From positions 3,017,501-3,081,500 of the forward strand of contig NZ_AP025516.1 in the NCBI RefSeq assembly GCF_023169885.1: 64,000 nt of DNA, in the 5' to 3' direction. Numbering within the stretch: the first letter of the stretch is position 1; every line of letters begins with the position of its first letter. The notes under the pieces were generated by a model that searched no databases, was not told where the DNA came from, and worked only from the letters and a program-made list of their open reading frames with translations. A program made the position numbers and the translations under genes. This document shows, one piece after another, positions 17,913 through 25,535 of the stretch. Source of the stretch: Desulfofustis limnaeus (GTDB lineage Bacteria > Desulfobacterota > Desulfobulbia > Desulfobulbales > Desulfocapsaceae).

Positions 17913-18313
17913 CCATGGCCACCAGACAAGCGATCGACAGCAGCCACAAACGGGCTTTGATCATGGACGACGAACTGAGCATCCGGCAGGTGCTCGGCGA
18001 AATGCTGCGGCTCAGCGGCTACCACTGCAGTGAAGCAATCGAAGGAGCAGAAGCCGTGGCGCTGTTTCGCAAAGCGGTCGCCGAGGGGCGACCGTTCGAC
18101 GTGGTGATCATGGACCTGGGCGTCCCTGAAGGCCTGGGCGGCGCCGAGGCCGTTCAGCAGCTGCTGGCCATCGACCCAGCGGCTCGGGTCATCGTCACCA
18201 GCGGCTCGGCAACCGACCCGGTGGTGGAGGAGTATCATCGCTACGGTTTTTCCGGTGCCTTACGCAAACCGTTTCGGTTCACGGAGTTGCAGCAGCTGAT
18301 CGGGGTCAACTGA
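17909..18313 (+). CDS. CheY-like single-domain response regulator
   Basis: 134 residues forming one receiver domain: acidic MDDE near the N-terminus, phospho-acceptor in VVIMDLGVPEG, conserved TSG and RKPF near the end. No output domain follows. It starts within an ATGA overlap with cheW, so the two are coupled. In a normal array CheA would phosphorylate it, but the CheA-like protein here appears unable to do so, so its phosphate may come from another kinase in the region (for example those at 7528 or 21480). Confidence 0.9.
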   Translation: MTMATRQAIDSSHKRALIMDDELSIRQVLGEMLRLSGYHCSEAIEGAEAVALFRKAVAEGRPFDVVIMDLGVPEGLGGAEAVQQLLAIDPAARVIVTSGSATDPVVEEYHRYGFSGALRKPFRFTELQQLIGVN

Positions 18314-18484
18314 GAGACCACAGGGGGTCCGGCGCTGGCTCAAAGCACATCTTCCGGCCCGACGACCACGAAATTCTTTGCATCCTGGCCTGGCACCATG
18401 GTTATCTGGTAGCATTGAGGTCGTATCCGTTACCTCGCTAACCCCTCGACGCCAACGGTAACCATACCAGCCGGAACCACCCAG

Positions 18485-19168
18485 GTGAGCACCAACAAAC
18501 CACGCCTGCAGGCCGATGCGGACATCTCCCGCAACCGTCTGCTGATCACCATCGCCGGGGCCGTCGACAAGGCCGAACTGGATCGGCTCTACACCGATGT
18601 GCGTTTCTGCGTCGCCGACCTGAAGCCGGGCTTCGACGTGATCACCGATCTCACCCAGGCCACGCTCGGCCATCTGAGCGCCTTGCCGACCTTTCGTAAG
18701 ATCATGGCCTATCTGGCCAGTAACGGGGTGAGGGATGTGGTGCGGGTGATGAATCCGGACAATCTGATTCACCGCCAGATCCTCAACCACGCCGCCCGGG
18801 TCCCCGGCTACAAAGCCATGTATGCGGCCAGCCGGGCGGAAGCCGAAAACCTGCTGAGGCAGTCCTCCGAGCGAACCTGCCTGCGTTTCTCGATCCCGGA
18901 CCTGACCGTAACCCTTCTTTTCGACGGCGAAAAAAAATCAGGACGCCTGGTAGATATCTCCGTCGGCGGCTGCGCCATCGATCTTCCCGAACCTCCCCCG
19001 ACGGGAAGCGAGGTCACCATCACCTTCACCCTGGCCGCCCGTGATTTTTCCCTGCTCTCCCGCATCCTGCGGTCGGACGCTAATGAATGTGCCGCAGCCT
19101 TTACCGCCCTCGACGATGAGGAGCGGGAAGCCCTGACCACGTCTCTGATAGCAGCCACACGGCAATAA
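18485..19168 (+). CDS. STAS-like plus PilZ domain protein
   Basis: 227 residues from a GTG with a weak ribosome site. The N-terminal half (NRLLITIAGAVDKAELDRL, FDVITDLTQATLGHLSALP) resembles SpoIIAA/STAS-like domains. The C-terminal half has the two PilZ signatures, RTCLR (RxxxR) and DISVGG (DxSxxG), which bind cyclic di-GMP. It probably acts in the cytoplasm as a c-di-GMP-responsive adaptor controlling motility or polysaccharide. It lies 171 bases after the receiver gene, perhaps with its own promoter. I see no diguanylate cyclase in the window. Confidence 0.75.
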   Translation: MSTNKPRLQADADISRNRLLITIAGAVDKAELDRLYTDVRFCVADLKPGFDVITDLTQATLGHLSALPTFRKIMAYLASNGVRDVVRVMNPDNLIHRQILNHAARVPGYKAMYAASRAEAENLLRQSSERTCLRFSIPDLTVTLLFDGEKKSGRLVDISVGGCAIDLPEPPPTGSEVTITFTLAARDFSLLSRILRSDANECAAAFTALDDEEREALTTSLIAATRQ

Positions 19169-19196
19169 GGTGAACGCTCCGGTGACGTGCTTTCGA

Positions 19197-21236
19197 TCAG
19201 CCCTCGAAGCCGGCGAGCGGCAGGTAGAGGGTAAAGGCCGAACCGCCGCCCGGTTCGCTCACGACCTTGATCATCCCCTCGTATTGGCGGACAATACCGA
19301 GCGTGAGCGGCAGCCCCATGCCGCGTCCGATGAATTTCTTCGTATAAAAGGGGTCGAAGATGTGTTCCAGTTCCTCCTGGTCCATGCCGCACCCGGAATC
19401 GCCGACCGTTAAACAGACGTAGTTTCGGGCTGGCGGCTGCCAGTCGATCGGAATCTGATAACCGTCCTCCATGGCGGCAGGATCGGCCCGTTCCACGCTC
19501 ACCTCGATGCGGCCTTCGGTCTCATTCAAAGATTCGAGGGCATTGGTAACGAGACGGTCAAGGGCCCGGCGGATGTGGTCCGGCTCGACGGCTACCGGCA
19601 GCGGTTCGGCAGGGACCCGCACCTCAAGCACAACCCGTGCCGACAGCTTGGGTCGGCATTCGCCTGCATAGCGGCTCACCAGCGCCGCCAGATCAATGGT
19701 CGGGCAGGGACGAAAGGAATGGGGCTGGCCGAGATAGGCCAACATGTCCCGACCCAATTCGCTCAACTGTACGGAGGCGGCCTGGGCATCCTCGAGACTG
19801 CTGCGTACCAGGGATTCTCCCGCCGGCAGTTCGGCAAGCGCCATTTCCAGGTTGCCGAGGATTACCATCAACTTGTTGTTGTAGTTATGGGCGACAGCAC
19901 CGGCCATCCGGGCCAGACTCTCCTGTTTGTGGAGCTGTCGGTTAACCACTTCCAACTCCTCCTGCAACTCCTGCTGGCGAATACGGTCAAGATGGGCTCG
20001 CAGGATGGGGGCGACCTGCTCGGCGATGTTTTCCAGCAGAGCCAGATCGTCCGGTGAGTATCCTCCCTCCTTATTGGCGAGAATAAACTGACCGATGACC
20101 TGTTCCCGCTGTACGATCGGTACCGCCATCACGCAGTGCAGCGGCACATGTCCAGGCGGTACCTGCATTCCTCCCTCGGCGATGACGGACTGCCCCTCGA
20201 GCAGCGTCCGCCCCCAGATTCCTCTCCAGCATTCCCGGGGGAAAACGATACTCTTGTCGGGTATCTGGCACTTATCCCAGACCTCTCGGGTCATGGTCGG
20301 GCAGATCAGATCACCGCCTTCGTCGAGATAGCCGATCAGACCGATCGGACTGACGAAGGTGTGCAACAGTAGCGCAAGAACGTCATGGAACAGCTGATCA
20401 TCCGGGGCGGTGAGAAAAATAGTGGCTACCCGATGATTGATGGCCAGCACCTGCCGGGACCGAAGCACCTCTTCCCGAATCCGCTTGCGCTCGTCGATAT
20501 CCTCGATGAACCCCAGATAACGGTCATCCGTCACTCGTACCGCCGATACTGAAAACCATCTGGCTTCACCGTCTTTTCGTACCAGACGGACCTCGCCGCG
20601 AACCAGCCCGGCCTGCTGAACCTGCTGAAAATGGCCCCGGCCGATGTCTCTCGACTCGGGAGCGAGGATATCGCCGAGGCGCATCGTGAGCAATTCGCTC
20701 TCACGATACCCGGTGAGGCGACAGGCCTCCTGATTGACTTGCCGATACCTTCCGGTCGCATCGGAAATGAAAAGACCGTAGGGAGTGTGCTCCACATAGC
20801 TGCGAAACCGCTTCTCGCTGTCGTGCAATGCCTGCTCCGCCTTTTTCCGGTTGGTGATAGACCGAAAAAAGACCGCCAACCCCTCATCAGACGGGATCGC
20901 ATTAACCTCATACCACTCGGCATGAGGGGCGAAATAGGACTCGATTCGGCGCTCTTGCTGTTGTGCCAGGGCTTCCTGGTAGATTTTTTCAAAAACCGAC
21001 CCGCGCCCTTCCGGGAACACTTCGAACAACCTCCGTCCGAGGACCGTCTGCTCCTCTTTTCCCAGGATACGTTGCGCTGCGGTGTTGAAATAATGGATCC
21101 GCAACTCGTTGTCGAGCAGTAGAAATCCATCCGACATGCCGGAAAGAATAGTGTTAAGGTGCCGCTGCCACGGTCCGTCGTCGGACCAAGTCCTGGCACC
21201 GGCACCTTGATCAGGGGGCTGTTGTGTGGGGTTCAT
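19197..21236 (-). CDS. PAS-PAS-GAF sensor histidine kinase
   Basis: 679 residues, no membrane helices. Two PAS domains (about 25-140 and 145-265; the second ends in a PAC-like FIEDIDERKRI), a GAF domain of the second GAF type (about 275-430, with VMAVPIVQREQVIGQFILAN), a phospho-acceptor helix MAGAVAHNYNNKL (His near 449) and an ATPase domain (TNALESLNE, DSGCGMD, GRGMGLPLTLGI). It has no receiver domain, so its partner is elsewhere. It faces the PilZ gene tail to tail across 28 bases and diverges from the kinase at 21480. It is one of several kinases here with the AHxxNN-type H-box. Confidence 0.87.
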   Translation of the reverse strand: MNPTQQPPDQGAGARTWSDDGPWQRHLNTILSGMSDGFLLLDNELRIHYFNTAAQRILGKEEQTVLGRRLFEVFPEGRGSVFEKIYQEALAQQQERRIESYFAPHAEWYEVNAIPSDEGLAVFFRSITNRKKAEQALHDSEKRFRSYVEHTPYGLFISDATGRYRQVNQEACRLTGYRESELLTMRLGDILAPESRDIGRGHFQQVQQAGLVRGEVRLVRKDGEARWFSVSAVRVTDDRYLGFIEDIDERKRIREEVLRSRQVLAINHRVATIFLTAPDDQLFHDVLALLLHTFVSPIGLIGYLDEGGDLICPTMTREVWDKCQIPDKSIVFPRECWRGIWGRTLLEGQSVIAEGGMQVPPGHVPLHCVMAVPIVQREQVIGQFILANKEGGYSPDDLALLENIAEQVAPILRAHLDRIRQQELQEELEVVNRQLHKQESLARMAGAVAHNYNNKLMVILGNLEMALAELPAGESLVRSSLEDAQAASVQLSELGRDMLAYLGQPHSFRPCPTIDLAALVSRYAGECRPKLSARVVLEVRVPAEPLPVAVEPDHIRRALDRLVTNALESLNETEGRIEVSVERADPAAMEDGYQIPIDWQPPARNYVCLTVGDSGCGMDQEELEHIFDPFYTKKFIGRGMGLPLTLGIVRQYEGMIKVVSEPGGGSAFTLYLPLAGFEG

Positions 21237-21479
21237 GATGTGTCACCGGCTCACGCATTGTCGTATGGTACCTACGTAAGATAAAAAACCGTTTGCCAGC
21301 GCAAGTAAACAAATATCATTCTCACATTTCATGTTTTTACACTCATTTTTACCGGTGAGAAAATTGTGCAGACACACAACCAACCTTTGCAATCCCGCCA
21401 TAGATCTGCCACACTATCACCATATACCTCTCATCGTTCTCAAGGAGGCCACCGATAGTTTCAGGGATCGACTCACCAC

Positions 21480-24269
21480 GTGAAGGAAACCACATCGCCA
21501 TCGTCCGAGCATCTCGCCATGCTCGAGGAAAAGAGCCGCCAGCTCGAAGCACTCCTGCAGGCGACACCCAACGGTATCGTCTCCACCGACTTGGACGGTC
21601 GGATTACCCTGTGCAACAAACGGGCCGGAGACATGTTCGGCATCGATCCCGACACGGCCATCGGCAGCCGCCTCGACGACCTTTTTCCCGACGACTGCCG
21701 CCAGCACCTGGAACGGAGCCTGGCCACCGTGCTCGCCAGCGTCTCTTCCCAGGTGGTTGAAGCGGAACCGGCATTGCCGGACGGAAGGCGTCTCCCCCTG
21801 GAAATACACATCGGGCTCCAAGAGGAGGAACCGGGCTGCCCCCTCGGCTATTGCCTGGTCATGCGTGACATCAGCAAGCAGCGACACGTCGAGCGGGGCC
21901 TGCGACAAAGCGAGGAGCAGCTGCGGCGGATCATCGATGTCCTGCCGCAGTGCGTCTGTTATGTCAACGCCGATCTGACCTACCGGTACGCCAACCCCTC
22001 CGCGAAGACCCTGTTCGGCCTGACACCGGAAGAACTGGTCGGGCGCACCACGACCGAGGTCATCGGCGCAGCGGCACACGACCAGATCCGCCCCTACCTG
22101 GAGCTCGTCTTATCCGGCAAAGCCGCCCATTATCAGCGAGATCTTCTCTATCCCGACGGCAAAGTCCACTGCATCGACGGCTGGCTCATCCCCAACCGTG
22201 ACGAAGAAGGAACGGTAAGCGGCTATTTCGCCGTTCTCTATGACATCACCCACATCAAAAAGACGCATGAGGAACTGCGGGAAAAGGATGAGAAGATCCG
22301 CAGCATCTTCCGGGTCGCACCGATCGGCATCGGCGTGACGGCACAGCGGATGCTGCTCGATGTGAACGACCGCCTGTGCAAGATGCTCGGCTATGGCCGG
22401 GACGAGCTGATCGGTCGCAGTTCACGTCTGCTCTACCCCAGCGACGAGGAACACCAGACCATCGGCAACAAGCGCCGCGAACAGATTGCCCTTTTCGGCA
22501 GCAGTTCCCTGGAAGCACGCATGCGTCGCGGGGACGGGAGCATCATTACCGTGCTGACCAACGCCACGCCGATCGACCCGGCCGACCTGGAAGCGGGTAT
22601 CATCTTTACCGTGCTCGACATCAGCGAAAGCAAGCAAACGGAACAGATGATCCGCAGTCATTCGGCAACCCTTGATGCCATTTTCAACAGCACTCCGAGC
22701 ATTCTCATCCTGGTTGACGAGGACGGCCGGGTGGAAAAAATCAACAATCGCGGCATCGAATTTTTCGGCACCGACCGGGAACAGGCGACACATCTGCTCT
22801 GCGGGCTGCTTTTTCGCTGCATCAATGCCTCAGACACCCAGACCTGCGGCCATTCTCCCGAGTGCCCGTCATGCCCGGTGCGCAGCAGGCTCGCGGCAGC
22901 CTTCCGCAGCCGTCGGCCGGCCAGAGAGGAAGAGGGGCAGATGACCTTCCTGCGAGACGGGCGATATGTTCTCCATCACCTGCTCATCTCAACCGAGATC
23001 ATCACCATCGAAGGAATCGACCGGGTTTTGGTCGCTCTTACTGATATTTCCGACATCAGGAAAAAAGACGAGGAACTGCTCCACCAGCGTCTGGCCCATG
23101 AACAGTTGGAACAGCAGTACCGGCAGGCCCAGAAGATGGAGCCGGTGGGCCGTCTGGCCGGCGGCATCGCCCACGATCTGAACAACCTGCTGGCGCCGAT
23201 CCTCGGTTACAGCGAACTCCTCACCCAGGATCTGGTGGAAAACGATCCCCGCCGAGCGGCCTTGGAACAGATTCTCTACGCCGGGCAGCGGGCCCGTGAT
23301 CTCATTCGCCAACTACTCGCCTTCAGCCGCAAACAGACCCTGACCGTCAGCACCATCAATCTCAACGATCTGCTGCATCAGTTCCACAACCTGCTGCGCC
23401 GCGCCATCCGTGAGGACATCGAGATCTGCCTGCGCCTGGCCGATGGTTTACCGGCAATTCAGGGCGATAGCGGCCAACTGGAGCAAGTGATCCTGAACCT
23501 CGCCGTCAACGCGCAAGACGCCATGCCGACAGGAGGCGTCCTGACTCTTGCCACAACCGAACAACTGGTCAACGGGCACGCCTTGACCGAACTGGATCTG
23601 GCCGACGCCGCTCCCTATGTCTTGCTCACCGTCGCGGACACCGGCATCGGCATGGATCCCACCGTGCGTTCGCAGATCTTCGAACCGTTTTTCACCACCA
23701 AGGACCAGCACAGCGGTACTGGTCTGGGTCTGTCGACGGTGTACGGCATCGTCAAACAGCACCGGGGCGCCATCACCGTAGCCAGTGAACCGGGGCACGG
23801 TACGTCTTTTTCCATTTATCTCCCGATCAGTGAATCAAATACGGTTGTGCCGGCCGCAACGGTGGAAAGCGCCGACGCGGTACTGATGGGGAGTGAAACC
23901 ATCCTTTTGGCGGAAGACGATCCGCACCTGCGCCACCTGGCAGAGGCGATCTTACGCAAAAATGGCTACACGGTTCTCTCAGCCAGTAACGGCAAGGAGG
24001 CGATGGTCCTGGCAGAGATCCACCAGGGCCCGATAGATCTGCTCCTGGCCGATGTCGTCATGCCGGAAATGAACGGCCGCGAACTCTGTGAACAACTCAG
24101 CCGGAGCCGCACCATTGCCCGGGTGTTGTTCATGTCCGGCTATACCGACGATGTCCTTTCTCTCGATTACCTGAAGAAAAACGGGTTCGAATTTATTCAC
24201 AAACCGTTTACCGTCAAAGACCTCCTGACCAGAATACGAACCATTCTTCATACCCCGCAGGTCAATTGA
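21480..24269 (+). CDS. four-PAS hybrid histidine kinase
   Basis: 929 residues, cytosolic. PAS domains lie at about 20-145, 150-265, 270-385 and 395-530. The fourth carries cysteines in the pattern LLCGLLFRC, TCGHSPECPSCPVR, a variant common in anaerobes that may hold metal or sense redox. Then come the phospho-acceptor helix LAGGIAHDLNNLLA (His near 565), ATPase domain (NLAVNAQDAM, DTGIGMD, GTGLGLSTVYGI) and a receiver with [11 protein letters not shown] and HKPF. The GTG start at 21480 is the only good candidate after an in-frame stop at 21456, although the nearest AAGGAGG is 30 bases upstream. No partner gene is adjacent. Confidence 0.85.
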   Translation: MKETTSPSSEHLAMLEEKSRQLEALLQATPNGIVSTDLDGRITLCNKRAGDMFGIDPDTAIGSRLDDLFPDDCRQHLERSLATVLASVSSQVVEAEPALPDGRRLPLEIHIGLQEEEPGCPLGYCLVMRDISKQRHVERGLRQSEEQLRRIIDVLPQCVCYVNADLTYRYANPSAKTLFGLTPEELVGRTTTEVIGAAAHDQIRPYLELVLSGKAAHYQRDLLYPDGKVHCIDGWLIPNRDEEGTVSGYFAVLYDITHIKKTHEELREKDEKIRSIFRVAPIGIGVTAQRMLLDVNDRLCKMLGYGRDELIGRSSRLLYPSDEEHQTIGNKRREQIALFGSSSLEARMRRGDGSIITVLTNATPIDPADLEAGIIFTVLDISESKQTEQMIRSHSATLDAIFNSTPSILILVDEDGRVEKINNRGIEFFGTDREQATHLLCGLLFRCINASDTQTCGHSPECPSCPVRSRLAAAFRSRRPAREEEGQMTFLRDGRYVLHHLLISTEIITIEGIDRVLVALTDISDIRKKDEELLHQRLAHEQLEQQYRQAQKMEPVGRLAGGIAHDLNNLLAPILGYSELLTQDLVENDPRRAALEQILYAGQRARDLIRQLLAFSRKQTLTVSTINLNDLLHQFHNLLRRAIREDIEICLRLADGLPAIQGDSGQLEQVILNLAVNAQDAMPTGGVLTLATTEQLVNGHALTELDLADAAPYVLLTVADTGIGMDPTVRSQIFEPFFTTKDQHSGTGLGLSTVYGIVKQHRGAITVASEPGHGTSFSIYLPISESNTVVPAATVESADAVLMGSETILLAEDDPHLRHLAEAILRKNGYTVLSASNGKEAMVLAEIHQGPIDLLLADVVMPEMNGRELCEQLSRSRTIARVLFMSGYTDDVLSLDYLKKNGFEFIHKPFTVKDLLTRIRTILHTPQVN

Positions 24270-24285
24270 GTCCCGCTGCCGCCGA

Positions 24286-25452
24286 TCATTTCGGGAAGCG
24301 CAAGGTCAATCGTGCGTTGAGCCACACCCAGCCGCTCAGGGTAATCGCCGCCGATACCAGGCCAAGCCAGCCGAGCATGCTGACCTTATCCGGCCAACCC
24401 AGCGAAATGAACCACATGGAGCAGGCGCCGGTCATAAAGTAGACGAAGACCATGAATGACGAAGCTGTACCCACGTCGTGCTGCACCTGCTCGAGGATCA
24501 GGTTGTTGCTCGGCGGCCGACCGAAGGCAAAGAAAAAGCTGAGCAGCCACATGAACAGGGTCAGCCGGTACGGCTGGGCAACAGGGACCACCAGGAGCGC
24601 CAGGGAACTGACCAGGACTCCGCCATAGCTCAACGGCAGCAACCGTTGCAGGGATCGACGCCGGACCAGGCGGGAAAAAATCAGCGGCGCGAGCATGAAG
24701 GCCGAGGCGTTGGCGGCGAAAAAATACCCGTACTGCCGCTCGGAATAACCGAGAACAGTGATATAGATATCTGACGAGACGGCGATGTATGCGAACACGG
24801 GGGTCCCCAGGCAGGCACAGGCCAGGGTCAGCAGAAAAAACTGACGGTTGGCAGCCAGCCGCCGATAACTAGCGAACACCACCCGCAACGAATCGCGGCT
24901 CTTTTTCTGCAGCGATTCTTCCATGCCGTAGACGCCGATGGCAGCGACCAGACCAAGCCCGACCTGGACCACAAATACCAGACGCCAGGAGGACAACTCG
25001 ATGATCCACCCGCCGACGATGGGGGCGAGCATCGGGGCCATGGCGACAATGATTCCAAGGTTGATGAAGACCCGCTGCCGCATCCGACCCTCGAAACGGT
25101 CCTTGCAGATGGCAAAACAGATCGAAGAAGCAGCAGCGGCGCCGGCCCCCTGCAGGATTCGGGTGACGATCATCATCTCGATGGAGGTTGCCAGGGCACA
25201 CAGCAGGCTGGCACCGCTGTAGATCGCCAGGCCGGCAAGCAGCGGCGGTCGGCGGCCGTAACGATCGGACAATGGCCCGTAGATCAGCAGACAAAAACAA
25301 TAGGTGGCGAAGAACCCGACCAGCGTCAGGTTGACGGTGGCCAGCGGTTGCTGCCAGGAGGTGACCAGCAGCGGCAGCGCCGCCAGATACATATCGGTGG
25401 AAAGCGGTGGAAAAGCGGCAAGCAGGGCCAACAGCCCGATCAGTTTTTTCAT
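24286..25452 (-). CDS. Bcr/CflA-type multidrug efflux MFS transporter
   Basis: 388 residues from ATG 25452; the open frame extends to 25635 but the added residues look non-coding. Twelve hydrophobic helices are expected. The N-terminus KKLIGLLALLAAFPPLSTDMYLAALP contains the STDMYLPALP-like signature of the Bcr/CflA drug-resistance branch, and GPLSDRYGRRPPLL is the MFS loop 2-3 motif. RILQGAGAAAASSICFAI is the motif C/antiporter region. It exports drugs or metabolites by proton antiport at the inner membrane. Tail-to-tail with the hybrid kinase; overlapping no other gene. The substrate cannot be told. Confidence 0.85.
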   Translation of the reverse strand: MKKLIGLLALLAAFPPLSTDMYLAALPLLVTSWQQPLATVNLTLVGFFATYCFCLLIYGPLSDRYGRRPPLLAGLAIYSGASLLCALATSIEMMIVTRILQGAGAAAASSICFAICKDRFEGRMRQRVFINLGIIVAMAPMLAPIVGGWIIELSSWRLVFVVQVGLGLVAAIGVYGMEESLQKKSRDSLRVVFASYRRLAANRQFFLLTLACACLGTPVFAYIAVSSDIYITVLGYSERQYGYFFAANASAFMLAPLIFSRLVRRRSLQRLLPLSYGGVLVSSLALLVVPVAQPYRLTLFMWLLSFFFAFGRPPSNNLILEQVQHDVGTASSFMVFVYFMTGACSMWFISLGWPDKVSMLGWLGLVSAAITLSGWVWLNARLTLRFPK

Positions 25453-25535
25453 CGTTGTTGCGTAGTCGGTTACCGGCGATTGCCCGGTCTCCGTTGTTGC
25501 TCCTGGGAAGTAGTCGTCAAGAGGAAGTGGTCGGC

